Below are positions 16,719-26,200 of a stretch of 64,000 nucleotides of DNA, piece after piece. Both the position numbers and the translations under genes were made by a program. Origin of the DNA: Cupriavidus oxalaticus. GTDB lineage: Bacteria; Pseudomonadota; Gammaproteobacteria; Burkholderiales; Burkholderiaceae. Position 1 is the stretch's first letter, and each line of letters starts with the position of its first letter. A model generated the notes under the pieces. It ran no database searches. It had not been told where the DNA came from and saw nothing but the letters and a program-made list of their open reading frames with translations. The stretch lies in assembly GCF_004768545.1 (NCBI RefSeq), contig NZ_CP038636.1, forward strand, positions 930,001 through 994,000. The letters run 5' to 3'.

Positions 16719-17918
16719 TTACTTGTAGGGAGTCTGGTCTACCGGCAACAGTGAACCGTTGTACCAAGCAGTGAGCTTGTAGTATTTCTGCTTGATCGCA
16801 TCGTGCTGCTCTTGCGCCTGTCCGAACGCCGGATCGTAATTCGCCACCAAGCCCTCATATTTGACTCGGTAGAGTGCGTCGCGGACCTTCACACGGTCAT
16901 AGCTTCCGGCTCCTGCAATAGCCTTTGCGAGGATATGTACGGCGTCGTATGCATTCGCGGTGCCACTCCCCATTTTCAGGTCAGCAGGGCTCTTGACCTT
17001 GTATTTGTCGGCGATCTTTTGATACACGGCGGCCGTCCTGGGCTCTTGCTTGCCCATCCAGGAAAAAGTCTGGAAGACCAGCACTCCATTCGCCAACGGG
17101 CCGGCGAGTTCGCCCAGGTTCCCGGCCAGTCCCCAGGCGCTGGCGATTACCGGCTTGTACTTGAGCTTGTCCATCCCCCGGAGAATTTGGTTGCCTTCCC
17201 GGTCCAACGCAAACATGACGATCGCATCGGCGCCTGCATCCCGCGCCCGGATGAGTTGCGCCGTCATATCCTGGTCGCCCCAGTTGAACGTCTCCATGGC
17301 AACGGGACTGATGCCCTTAGCCTGCAAGGCCGCCTTCACGTCGGGAGCGGCCCCATTTCCCCAGCCTGTGTTTTCATAGAAGACGGCAATTTTCTTGCTC
17401 GCGGATTTTCGCAGCGCAACATCTGCGAGGTATTGCGCAACCCAACGGTCCTTGGCCGAGACCCGGAACATCCAAGCATTTTTGCCCGAATCGTGCTCGA
17501 TGATTTTCGTTCCCGCCGCCATGACGCCGACGTAAGGGATGCCGATCTGTTCAATAGGCTCACGCATTGCGAGGGCAACGCCACTATGGTATCCGCCGAG
17601 TATGGCGATGCAGTTGTCGGCCATGGCGATGCGCCTGACGTTGTCGACGCCTTTGGGCGGTTGACCGCCGTCGTCATACACCTTGAGCACGAACTTCTTG
17701 CCGAGCACACCGCCGCTTGCGTTGATCTCGTCGATCGCGATCTCGGCCCCCATCCGAGCCGCCAGTCCAGTAAAGGCCTGCGGGCCCGTCAGTGCGCCCG
17801 ACAAGCCAATGCAGGGCTGGCGCTCCTGCGCATGGCCGATTTGGGCGGCCGTCGTACAGATTACAGCGCATGCAGCTGCTGTCACTTTGCGAAACGAACT
17901 TTTGAATATCGACTTCAT
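16719..17918 (-). CDS. Periplasmic HAAT-family ABC substrate-binding protein (LivK-like)
   Basis: A 399-aa periplasmic-binding-protein type I (Peripla_BP_6) that captures the substrate of the Liv-type importer. The signal peptide is MKSIFKSSFRKVTAAACAVI followed by a hydrophobic stretch and GHAQ cleavage. IGLSGALTGPQAFTGLAARM and INASGGVLGKKFVLKVYDDG are the standard ligand-pocket strands. The frame extends 17 codons upstream, but the ATG at 17918 with GGGGAGTC before it matches a normal signal peptide start. It is longer than classical LivK (about 370), like binding proteins for aromatic or amide substrates. First gene of the leftward operon, divergent from the IclR regulator at 18166 across two operator-like palindromes. 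Confidence 0.92.
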   Translation of the reverse strand: MKSIFKSSFRKVTAAACAVICTTAAQIGHAQERQPCIGLSGALTGPQAFTGLAARMGAEIAIDEINASGGVLGKKFVLKVYDDGGQPPKGVDNVRRIAMADNCIAILGGYHSGVALAMREPIEQIGIPYVGVMAAGTKIIEHDSGKNAWMFRVSAKDRWVAQYLADVALRKSASKKIAVFYENTGWGNGAAPDVKAALQAKGISPVAMETFNWGDQDMTAQLIRARDAGADAIVMFALDREGNQILRGMDKLKYKPVIASAWGLAGNLGELAGPLANGVLVFQTFSWMGKQEPRTAAVYQKIADKYKVKSPADLKMGSGTANAYDAVHILAKAIAGAGSYDRVKVRDALYRVKYEGLVANYDPAFGQAQEQHDAIKQKYYKLTAWYNGSLLPVDQTPYK

Positions 17919-18021
17919 TGCAGACTCCCCATTTGTCTCATAACGGTGCAGGAAACTTTCTTTACGCACTCTTTTAAGGCGGTTATTAATGAAACCGTAT
18001 CTTGTATCCCCGGTTTGGGGC

Positions 18022-18129
18022 GTCCATGTTGTGGACTCTTTTTAATTGCCACAAAGTTGTTAAAAAGATATCCTTAGGATCAAAGAGTTACAACGCTTCT
18101 TGGTAAAAATAGAAGTCCACGATATGGAC
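18022..18129. promoter_or_regulatory. Two identical-half-site palindromes, probable IclR operators
   Basis: GTCCA-N5-TGGAC occurs twice in the divergent gap: 18022-18036 and 18115-18129. The half-sites are identical and the spacers differ (TGTTG, CGATA), the pattern expected of true protein-binding sites. Centres are 93 bp apart, about nine helical turns. One copy lies 104 bp upstream of the binding-protein start and the other 37 bp upstream of the IclR start. The IclR product is the likely binder, controlling both directions. Confidence 0.65.
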
Positions 18130-18165
18130 CATGTGGTTGCGAAAGCATCGAAGGAGACTCTTTAG

Positions 18166-19062
18166 ATGAAAAAGGTGGCCCCTATCCCAGCATTTTCTGA
18201 ACGTAGTAAAACGTCCGGCACGCAGAGCATCGAACGCGCGGCAAGGATCCTTCGCGAGATCGCTTCCTATAGCGTTCATGGTTTACGCTTAGTTGATTTG
18301 TCCAAACAACTCGGTATCGAACGCCCTACCGTCCATCGGATGCTCAACTGCCTGATTCGGGAGGGGTTGGTGATGCAACATGCGACGTCTCGGCGGTACC
18401 TGCTGGGATATGGTCTCTTCGAGTTGGGTCTGACCGCGGCCTCTCACTTCAAGCTCTGGCAGCTTTGCGAGCCATCGCTGAAGCGTTTGGCAGACGAGAC
18501 TGGCGGCATTGCCTTCATGACGATCCGGAGCGGGGCGGACGCCATCTCCGTCGCTCGTGCGGAAGGACGGAACGCCATCAATATCCCGAGTCTGGAGATC
18601 GGCGTGCACCGGCCACTGGGAGTCGGGGCGGGAAGCCTTGCGCTGCTCATGTCCCTGCCGGACGATGAAATCGAGCGGATCGTGTGCGCCAACGCGAGGC
18701 GTTTGTTCGGCTACGGCAAGCTAAGCGTTCCGCTAATGCTCGAGATTGTCAGAGCCTCCCAGGAGGTTGGGTATGCCGTGCACGATAGCCGCCTCATCGA
18801 AGGCGTGAGCGGAGTCGGGATCGTTGTGCATGACAGCCATGGCGCGCCACTCGGAGCAATCAGTATCACGGCCTTGGAAGAACACCTACCTGTCAGCCGC
18901 CAGATTGAATTTCTTGCCCTGCTCCGGAAGGAGTCGCGCAAGATTCAGAATCTTGTTCATCAATCGAACTTTGACATGGCCCAATATGCTCATTTGCTCG
19001 CAGAAGGTGAGCTTTACAGTACTCGCGCGTTAGAGGTGGAATCCACCATAGCCCACCGCTGA
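18166..19062 (+). CDS. IclR-family transcriptional regulator
   Basis: A 298-aa regulator. The winged helix-turn-helix is at about 20-85 (SIERAARILREIA, then LSKQLGIERPTVHRMLNCLI). The effector-binding IclR domain follows, with GSLALLMSLPDDEIERIV and VSGVGIVVHDSHGAPLGAI near the C-terminus. The family usually senses small carboxylic or aromatic acids and binds palindromes near its own promoter, which fits the paired GTCCA-N5-TGGAC sites directly upstream. It is divergent from the liv-cyclase-cobW-amidase operon and probably controls it. The ATG at 18166 has GAAGGAGA about 8 bases upstream. A Bug gene fragment lies convergently just downstream. Confidence 0.92.
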   Translation: MKKVAPIPAFSERSKTSGTQSIERAARILREIASYSVHGLRLVDLSKQLGIERPTVHRMLNCLIREGLVMQHATSRRYLLGYGLFELGLTAASHFKLWQLCEPSLKRLADETGGIAFMTIRSGADAISVARAEGRNAINIPSLEIGVHRPLGVGAGSLALLMSLPDDEIERIVCANARRLFGYGKLSVPLMLEIVRASQEVGYAVHDSRLIEGVSGVGIVVHDSHGAPLGAISITALEEHLPVSRQIEFLALLRKESRKIQNLVHQSNFDMAQYAHLLAEGELYSTRALEVESTIAHR

Positions 19063-19105
19063 GCGACCGCCTGGTTTTGGAATGGCAACCCGCTACCGTC
19101 GGTGC

Positions 19106-19404
19106 GTCCCACCTGGCCGCCAAGCAGATCGGTGACCATCGGGGCGCTGCCCTTGTAGGGCACCTGCGTAAGGTCGATGCCTGCCAGGCTCTTGAAGTAC
19201 TCCATGGTCAGGTGATTCGACGTGCCGTTGCCCGCCGACGCGTAGTTGAGCTTGCCCGGCTTTGACCTGGCCAACGCCACGAAGTCCTTGAGCGAGCGGA
19301 TCGGCGAATCCTCGCGAACTGCCAGAAGGTTCGGCGAATAGGCGCCCAGCGCCACCGGCACCAGGTCCCTGGCCGTGTCGTAAGGCAGCTTCTTGTAGAG
19401 GTTC
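19106..19404 (-). pseudogene. Internal fragment of a Bug (TctC-like) solute-binding protein
   Basis: Read leftward the frame gives NLYKKLPYDTARDLVPVAL, then SPIRSLKDFVALARSKPGKL, YASAGNGTSNHLTMEYFKSL and PYKGSAPMVTDLLGGQV. These are the central blocks of Bug receptors in the correct order. The signal peptide and first lobe are missing, and homology stops at GGQV, after which the frame reads unrelated residues. It lies just downstream of hmfE and convergent with the IclR gene, so it is a decayed copy left at a module boundary. Confidence 0.8.
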
Positions 19405-19456
19405 CCTTTGACGCGCCGGCCGCGCGGCGCCGCAGCGCCTTGCGGCCCAGCCACCT

Positions 19457-20263
19457 TCACTCGCCGCGGAAGGCCGGCGTGCGTTTGCCGTGGAACGCCT
19501 CGACGCCCTCGCGGAAGTCCGCCGAGCTGCGCAGCCGGCTGTAGCAATGGCCTTCCAGTTCGATGGCGATCGACAGCGGCGCGTCCTCGGTGTCGTTGAG
19601 CAGCTTCTTGGCGGTGCGCTGCGCCAGCGGCGAGAAGCCGCGCAGCTCGTCGACCAGCGCATCGGTAGCGGCGGCCAGTTCACTGTCAGCCACGCAGTCG
19701 ACAGCAAGGCCCCAGTCATAGGCCTGCTTGCCCGGGATGCGCCGCGAACGCATGACGATGTCCTTGGTGCGACCAATGCCAACCATCTTCTGCAGGCGTG
19801 CCGAGCCGCCCGAACCGGGGATCTGGCCGAGCTTCTGCTCGGGCAACGCATATTCGGTGCTTTCCGTCGCGATGCGGAAATCGCACGCCAGCGACAACTC
19901 GAAGCCCACGCCGAAGCAGTAGCCCTGGGTGGCGGCGATCACCGGCTTGCTGCACCGCGCCGGCGCCGCAACGTTCCATGCCAGCTTCGACACATGCTCG
20001 GGCGAAGCTTCGAGGAAGCCCTTGATATCGCCGCCGCTGGAAAAGTGCTTGCCCTGGGCGCGCACCACGATCACGCGCACGCGCTCGTCGTCGTCAAGCG
20101 CCTCGAAGGCCATGCGCAGCTGGTCGCGGGCATGCATCGAGATGACGTTGTACGGCGGGCGATGCAGCACGATGTCGGCGCGCTCGCGCGCGGCGTCGAC
20201 ATCGACGGAAAAGCCGTCGAGATCTTTCAGCAGGTCCTGGCCGCGGTGGGTCAGTTGGGTCAT
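19457..20263 (-). CDS. hmfE: 2-oxoglutaroyl-CoA hydrolase (enoyl-CoA hydratase family)
   Basis: A 268-aa crotonase-superfamily protein proposed to release 2-oxoglutarate and CoA in the last step of furoyl-CoA breakdown. Crotonase features: the oxyanion-hole block GKHFSSGGDIKGFLE, GYCFGVGFELSLACDFRIA, and PEQKLGQIPGSGGSARLQKMVG. The C-terminal ADFREGVEAFHGKRTPAFRG is the usual hexamerisation tail. On sequence alone it would be called an enoyl-CoA hydratase. The specific name rests on its place as the last gene of the hmfA-B-C-D-E order described in Cupriavidus basilensis. It follows hmfD after 33 bases with AGGAG in the gap. Confidence 0.8.
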   Translation of the reverse strand: MTQLTHRGQDLLKDLDGFSVDVDAARERADIVLHRPPYNVISMHARDQLRMAFEALDDDERVRVIVVRAQGKHFSSGGDIKGFLEASPEHVSKLAWNVAAPARCSKPVIAATQGYCFGVGFELSLACDFRIATESTEYALPEQKLGQIPGSGGSARLQKMVGIGRTKDIVMRSRRIPGKQAYDWGLAVDCVADSELAAATDALVDELRGFSPLAQRTAKKLLNDTEDAPLSIAIELEGHCYSRLRSSADFREGVEAFHGKRTPAFRGE

Positions 20264-20296
20264 GTCTTTGCTCCTGGTTTGGTTTTGCTCGGGAAT

Positions 20297-21844
20297 TCAC
20301 GCCGCGCCGTCCGGCGGCAGCAGCACGTCGCAGGTGTACTCGCCCGCGGACAGCTTGCGCCGCAGGATCTTGCCCACCGGCGACTTCGGGATATCGGCGA
20401 CGAAGACGTAGTCGCGTGGTCGCTTGAAGTTGACCAGATCCGACGCGCGGCAATGGCCGTCGAGCCCGTCGGCGCTGACGAAGGCCTTGCGCTTGACAAA
20501 GGCCACCACGCGCTGGCCCCAGCGTGGATCGGACACGCCTGCCACGGCCACTTCATCGACCGCAGGATGCAGCGACAGCACCGACTCAATCTCTACCGGC
20601 GAGATATTTTCACCGCCGCTGATAATCATGTCGTCGACCCGCCCGGTCACGTAGAGGTCGCCATCGGAATCGAAGTACCCGGTGTCCCCGGTGAAGTACC
20701 ACCCGTCGCGCAGCGACTTCCTGTTGGCGTCGTCGCGGTTCCAGTAGCCCTCGAAGGCCTCGTCGCCAAGCAGGTCGGCGATGATCTGCCCTTCCTCGCC
20801 CGGCGTGGCCAGCGCATCGGGCGAACTGGCATCGAGCCGCACCACCCGCAGCCGCGTGTTGAGCCCAGCGCGGCCCGCGCTGCCCGGCTTGTGGGTGGCA
20901 TGCTGGTCGACGCTGAAGGTGTATACCTCCGACGAGCCGTAGTGGTTGACGAACAACTCCGGCCTGAAGGCCTCGGCCAGGCGTTGCAGCAAGGCATCGC
21001 TCATCGGTGCGCCGGCAAACCCCAGTTTGGTGACTGAACTGCTGTCCACGGCATCGAACTGCGGGTCGCCGAGCAGGTCGTGGTATAGCGTCGGCACCAG
21101 GTAGAGGCAGGTAAGCCGGAGGCGGGCGATCTCAGACAGCGCCTGGGCGGCATGCCAGCGGCGCAGGCAGACGAACAGCCCGTCAACGAGCGCCATGGCC
21201 AGGAGCGAGCGCACCCCCATGGTGTGGTACAGCGGCATCACGCCCAGCGTGCGCTCTCCGTGCCGGTACAGGTTTTGCGCCACGTGCGCCAGCGCCGCGG
21301 CGCGTTCCTGCCGGTGCCTGCGCGGCACGCCCTTGGGCTTGCCGGTGGTGCCGGAGGTGTAGAGCATCAGCGAGACATCCTCGGCGCCGGCCTGGGGGAT
21401 GCCGCTGTGCGGCACACTTTCCAGCAGCGTGTCGAAGGCGAGCGTCGCACCGGCAACGTTGTCCAGGCCGATGCGCGGCATGGCCTGCGCGGCCGCGCTT
21501 GCGGCCACGGCCTCGGCGCTCACGGGTTCGTACACCAGCGCACGAATCTCCGCATCGCCAATGCAATAGTCGATCTCGTCGGCCTTGGCACGCCAGTTGA
21601 GCGGCACCATCACCACGCCGGTGAACTGGCAGGCCCAGTGGAGCGTGGCCATCTCCCAGCGGTTCTGCAGCACGGCAAGGATCCGCTGGCCACGCCGCAG
21701 GCCCTGCGCTTCCAAACCCGCGGCCACCCGCAGGATGCGTTCGTGCCATTGGAGATAGGTCAACCCCAGGTCCCCATCGACGATGGCGAGCGCGTGCGGG
21801 CTGCGCTCCACGCTTTGCAGGAAAGTGCGTCCCAGGTCAAGCAT
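20297..21844 (-). CDS. hmfD: 2-furoyl-CoA synthetase (AMP-forming acyl-CoA ligase)
   Basis: A 515-aa ANL-superfamily ligase that would adenylate 2-furoate and transfer it to CoA. Motifs: P-loop LYTSGTTGKPKGVPRRH near residue 170, the second core block HYGSSEVYTF, the hinge/ATP motif YFTGDTGYFDSDGDLYVTGR, DDMIISGGENISPVEIE, and the catalytic lysine region KSPVGKILRRKL near the C-terminus. The C-terminal domain is complete. It overlaps the 2Fe-2S subunit gene by 8 bases, so it is translationally coupled to the dehydrogenase. Other aryl acids could be substrates. The furoate assignment comes from the conserved hmf gene order rather than from pocket residues. Confidence 0.82.
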   Translation of the reverse strand: MLDLGRTFLQSVERSPHALAIVDGDLGLTYLQWHERILRVAAGLEAQGLRRGQRILAVLQNRWEMATLHWACQFTGVVMVPLNWRAKADEIDYCIGDAEIRALVYEPVSAEAVAASAAAQAMPRIGLDNVAGATLAFDTLLESVPHSGIPQAGAEDVSLMLYTSGTTGKPKGVPRRHRQERAAALAHVAQNLYRHGERTLGVMPLYHTMGVRSLLAMALVDGLFVCLRRWHAAQALSEIARLRLTCLYLVPTLYHDLLGDPQFDAVDSSSVTKLGFAGAPMSDALLQRLAEAFRPELFVNHYGSSEVYTFSVDQHATHKPGSAGRAGLNTRLRVVRLDASSPDALATPGEEGQIIADLLGDEAFEGYWNRDDANRKSLRDGWYFTGDTGYFDSDGDLYVTGRVDDMIISGGENISPVEIESVLSLHPAVDEVAVAGVSDPRWGQRVVAFVKRKAFVSADGLDGHCRASDLVNFKRPRDYVFVADIPKSPVGKILRRKLSAGEYTCDVLLPPDGAA

Positions 21845-22412
21845 GGCTTGCCTCCTTCGCGGGCTGCGCGCCGGCCCGGCGTGCCTGTGCGCGCGCGGCC
21901 GCCACGTCCAGCACGGCAGCCACGATCGGCGTGTAGCCGGTACAGCGGCAGATATGGCCGGACAGCATCTCGCGCACCTGGGCTTCGGTGGGGTCCGGCA
22001 CGCGCTGCAGGTAGTCCGCGCATGACATCAGGATGCCCGCGGTACAGAAGCCGCACTGCAGCGCATGGTGGCGACGGAACGCCAGCTGCAGGTCGCCAAG
22101 CTGGTGGTCCGGCGCCAGTCCTTCGACCGTGTCGATGCGGCGGTCTTCGGCCTGCACAGCGAGCATCAGGCAGGAGCGCGCGGCCACGCCGTCGACCTGT
22201 ACGGTGCAGGCGCCGCAGACGCCATGCTCGCAGCCCACGTGGGTGCCGGTGGCGCCCAGTTCATGGCGCAGGAAGTCCGACAGCAGTTCGCGCGATTCGC
22301 ACCAGCCGCTGCGCTGCCGGCCGTTCAGGGTTACCGAGATACAGCGCCGCTCGTCGCGACGCATCACGGCAGCGGGCAACTCACCCGCGGCGATGGTTCC
22401 TTTGTGTTTCAC
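21837..22412 (-). CDS. hmfC: 2-furoyl-CoA dehydrogenase, 2Fe-2S subunit
   Basis: A 191-aa small subunit of a xanthine-dehydrogenase-type molybdenum hydroxylase. The plant-ferredoxin-like cluster is bound by C61, C66, C69 and C81 (GCEHGVCGACT, then SCLML). The second cluster is bound by C120, C123, C155 and C157 (CGFCTAGILMSC, GHICRCTGY). It shuttles electrons from the Mo centre to FAD. It is coupled by 4-base overlap to the FAD subunit gene and by 8 bases to the ligase gene. A slightly long N-terminus of about 20 residues precedes the ferredoxin fold. The reaction expected is hydroxylation of furoyl-CoA at C5. Confidence 0.86.
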   Translation of the reverse strand: MKHKGTIAAGELPAAVMRRDERRCISVTLNGRQRSGWCESRELLSDFLRHELGATGTHVGCEHGVCGACTVQVDGVAARSCLMLAVQAEDRRIDTVEGLAPDHQLGDLQLAFRRHHALQCGFCTAGILMSCADYLQRVPDPTEAQVREMLSGHICRCTGYTPIVAAVLDVAAARAQARRAGAQPAKEASHA

Positions 22413-23224
22413 TTTGCCTCCTCGATCACCCGCATGCCCAGCTGCCTGACCAGGTGGCGGCGATACTGCGCACTGACATGGGCGTCATCCTGTGCGCCCA
22501 GCTTCCAACTGAAATCGTTGATGGCCTCCGCCAGCGCGCGGCCTTCCAGGCGCGGCCAGGTCTCCAGCACCGGCCGGTCGGCCACGCCGCCCACGGCGAG
22601 CGCGATGGCGTCGTCGGTCACGATGGCGGCGCACGCGACCAGCGCGAAGTCGCCATGCCGTGCCGAGAACTCCGTGAAGCCGTAGCGCGCACCCGCGCGG
22701 CGCAGCGGAAAGCGCACCGCTTCCACCAGTTCATCCGGCTCGCGCGCCGTCATCAACATGCCCTGGAAGAACCGCGCTGCGGGCAGCACGCGGCGCCGGC
22801 GCGAGGAGCGCAGCACCACTTCGCCGCCCAGCGCGAGCAGCACCAGCGGCAGTTCCGCGCTGGGGTCGGCGTGGGCGATCGAACCGCACACGGTACCGCG
22901 GTTGCGGATCTGGAAATGCGAGATGTACGGAAACGCCAGTGCCAGCAAGGGAACCTCGTCGGCCAGCGACGGGCGCCACTCGACGCTCCCCTGCGTGGCG
23001 GCGGCGCCGACCACGAGGTGGCCCTGCTCGACCCGTACGGTATTGAGCTCGTCAGTGCGCGAGATATCGACCAGCAGCTGGGGCTGCGCCAGCCGCATGT
23101 TGAGCACCGCCATCAGCGACTGCCCCCCGGCCAGTACGCGGGCCCCCTCTCCGCCGCGCGCGAGCGCCTCCAGTGCTTCCTGCGTGGTCCGCGCACGCAC
23201 GTAATCGAATGCCGCGGGTTTCAT
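22409..23224 (-). CDS. hmfB: 2-furoyl-CoA dehydrogenase, FAD-binding subunit
   Basis: A 271-aa medium subunit of the xanthine-dehydrogenase family. The FAD-binding signature is ARVLAGGQSLMAVLNMRLAQP near residue 30, and RNRGTVCGSIAHADPSAELP near 115 is the second FAD loop. It has no extra 4Fe-4S insertion like that of 4-hydroxybenzoyl-CoA reductase, so it looks like an oxidising hydroxylase rather than a reductase. It overlaps the large-subunit gene and the 2Fe-2S gene by 4 bases each, giving tight coupling and equal stoichiometry. Confidence 0.86.
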   Translation of the reverse strand: MKPAAFDYVRARTTQEALEALARGGEGARVLAGGQSLMAVLNMRLAQPQLLVDISRTDELNTVRVEQGHLVVGAAATQGSVEWRPSLADEVPLLALAFPYISHFQIRNRGTVCGSIAHADPSAELPLVLLALGGEVVLRSSRRRRVLPAARFFQGMLMTAREPDELVEAVRFPLRRAGARYGFTEFSARHGDFALVACAAIVTDDAIALAVGGVADRPVLETWPRLEGRALAEAINDFSWKLGAQDDAHVSAQYRRHLVRQLGMRVIEEAK

Positions 23225-26200
23225 CGGCGGACTCCCAGGCGGGCAAGCAGGCGCGCCAACCAGCCCGGCGCCTGCGCGGGCTCGCCGGCGGCCTGCCGCC
23301 CCAGCGATTCGAACAATTGGCGCAGCACCACCTTGGCCGCGCCCTCCAGCATCCGCCCGCCGACCGCGGCGACCTTGCCGGACACCTCTGCCTCATAGTC
23401 GTAGGTCAGGCGGGTACCGCTGCCGTGCGGCACGAGCTCGACCACGCCGTTGCCGCTTGCACTGCCCAGCGACGAAATGCCGGCGCCGGCCAGCCGCAAA
23501 CGGTGCGGCGGGTCAAGATCGGACAGCGAGATCTCGGCGGCGTAGCGGGCCTTGATCATGCCCACGCCAACGGTCACGTCGGCGCGGTACTGGTTCTCGG
23601 CCGTGCGCTCCAGCGCATGGCATCCGGGCACCACCCGGGCCAGCGCCTCGGGATCCAGCAGCACCGCGAAGATGGCTTCCGGGCTGGCCGCCAGATCGAC
23701 CGTGCCGCGCGCGGTGAGCGCCTTGCCCCCGCGCCCGCCGGCAGCCGGCTGGCTTGCGCGCGCCGCCTCCAGCAGTTCCGGGCGGGAGGGTGGCGGGTCG
23801 TCGATGCCCAGCAGCGCCATCACCCGGGGGGGCGTCAGCGGCAGCCTGATGTCGGGGATCCCGAGCGCGTCGGCCACGGCATTGGCGATGCACGGCGGCG
23901 TGCTCATGTTGTTGCCTTCGCCCAGGCCCTTGGCCCCCAGCGGCGTGAACGGGCTCGGCGTCTCCAGGTGGACGATGACCGGGTCCGGCACTTCACAGGT
24001 GGTCGGCATCAGGTAGTCGGCCAGCGTGCCGGACTGGAAGCTGCCGTCCGCCCCGTAACGGAACTCTTCCATCAACGCCGCGCCCAGCCCCTGCGCAAAA
24101 GCGCCCCGGATCTGCCCGTCGGCCAATGCCGGATTGAGCAGCGTGCCGGCGTCGTGCGCGGTGACATAGTGGTCGATGCGCACGCGCCCGGTGGCGCGGT
24201 CGACCTCTACCCCGCACATGTCGAAGGCAAAACCGTACGTGGCGGAGGTGTTGATGCGGTCGGCCTCGTCCGGCGCCTCCAGATTGGGCGGCGACCAGAA
24301 CACGGTCTCGCGCAGGCCCGGCTCCTCGCCCGCGGGCAACAACTGCGGCGACCAGTGCGGCGCATTGCTGGCCGCGCGTCCAAACGGCAAACCCGCGTCG
24401 GCGGCGCCTTGCACGAAGACGCGACCATCCCCGAACACCAGCGCCTCGGGTGCGCAGCCAATCTGCGGTGCGACAATGCGCGCCAGCTTGTCGCGCACCC
24501 GCATAGCGGCCAGGTGGACCGTACCGGCCACGGCGCCCGCGAAACGGCTGGAGTAGTTGCCGGAAGCTACCGACCAGGCATCCTTGTGCGTATCGAACTC
24601 GACGTTCACGACCACGTCGGCCGGCTCGATGCCCAGTACGTCGGCAACCACCTGCGCGCAGACGGTCATATGGCCCTGGCCCGCGGGCGTCGACGCGATC
24701 GTCACCACCACGCCGCCCAGCAGGTCCACGCTGACCGTCGCACTGGCGATCGCCCCGTTCTTTGGACCCGACTTCTTGCGGGCCTCGGCTGGCATCGCCG
24801 TGGTGATATACCCCATGTTCGACACCGACGGCTCGACGATGGCCGCAAAGCCGATACCGTACAGCCGCCCTTCACTGCGCGCCTGGTCACGGCGCCGCAC
24901 CAGCGCTTCGTAGCCACCCTCGGCCTGCGCGCGCGCCAGCGCCAGCTGGTAGTTGCCGGAATCGAGCAGCGCGCCGGACGGCGTGCGGTAGGGGAAGGCA
25001 TCGGCGGCGACGAAGTTGCGCCGGTAGACATCGAGCGGGTCCAGGCCCAGTTCGACCGCGATCCGCTGCACCAGCCGTTCCAGCGCAAAGTACACCTGCG
25101 GGCCGCCAAAACCGCGCACCAGCCCGGTGGGCGTCTTGTTGGTGAGCACGACGCGGTTGCGCACCAGCAGGTTCGGGATCGCGTAGGCACCCGTCAGGCA
25201 GCCATGCATGCGGTAAAAGGTGGCCGGTTCCGGCGCCCGCAGGTAGCCGCCGCAGTCCTCCACCTGGTCATAGGCAAGTGCGACGATGCGGCCATCGGCC
25301 TCGACCGCGGCTTCCAGCGTGGTCAGGCGGGCGGTCGCGGAGGTGGCCGCGCTCAGGTGCTCGAGCCGGTCCTCCACCCACTTCACCGGTGCGCCGGCCT
25401 TGCGTGCGGCCAGGCACATCAGCACCACGTAGGGAAACACGGCCTGCTTGACGCCGAAGCTGCCGCCCGAGTCGCGTGGCGCCTTGTGGCGCAGCCGATT
25501 CGCCGGCACCTTGAGCGCCATGGCCATCACCGCATGAAGCGAAAACGGCCCCATGAAATTGGAGGTGACGTCGTAGCCTTCCTCGCCAGCCAGGTATTCG
25601 GCGATCACTACGCCGCACTCGATTGGCGCGCAGGTATTGCGCGGGTAGTGCGCGGTCAGGCTGACCTTGTGCGGCGCCGCCGCGAACGCGGCTTCCGGCT
25701 CGCCATAGCGAAAACTGCGGTCACTGACCACGTTGGTGCCGACTGCCGGATGCAGCACGGGCGCGCCGGCTTCCAGCGCGCCCTCGATGGAGACCACCGG
25801 TGGCAGCACACGGTACGACACCTTGACCAGGTCCAGCGCGTCCTCGGCCAGCGCCCGGCTTTCGGCCACCACCACCGCAACCGGCTCGCCGACGTAGCGC
25901 ACTCGATCGACGGCAAGCGCCCACTGCTCCATCGGCGACTTCACGCCGACCACGAACGGGCGCGACCACGCGGCAAGGTCCGCACCGGTCAGCACCGCAT
26001 GCACACCGGGCGCAGCCAGCGCGGCGGCGGCATCGATCTCGCCCAGTTCCGCATGAGCATGCGGCGCACGCAGCACGGCTGCATGCAGCGTACCGGGCTT
26101 GATCGCAAGGTCGTCTCCATAGCGGCCGCGGCCGCACAGGATCGCCGCGTCTTCTAGCCGCTCCATCGAGCGGCCCACATGCGGCTTACGGCCCGGCGCG

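Noticed and set aside
23173..26157. Very long open frame on the + strand opposite hmfA
   Set aside because: It is a GC-bias shadow of the hmfA coding frame: no ribosome-binding site, no family motifs, and composition dominated by arginine, histidine and glutamine. The same holds for long opposite-strand frames over hmfD/hmfC, the hyf-like genes and the liv operon.
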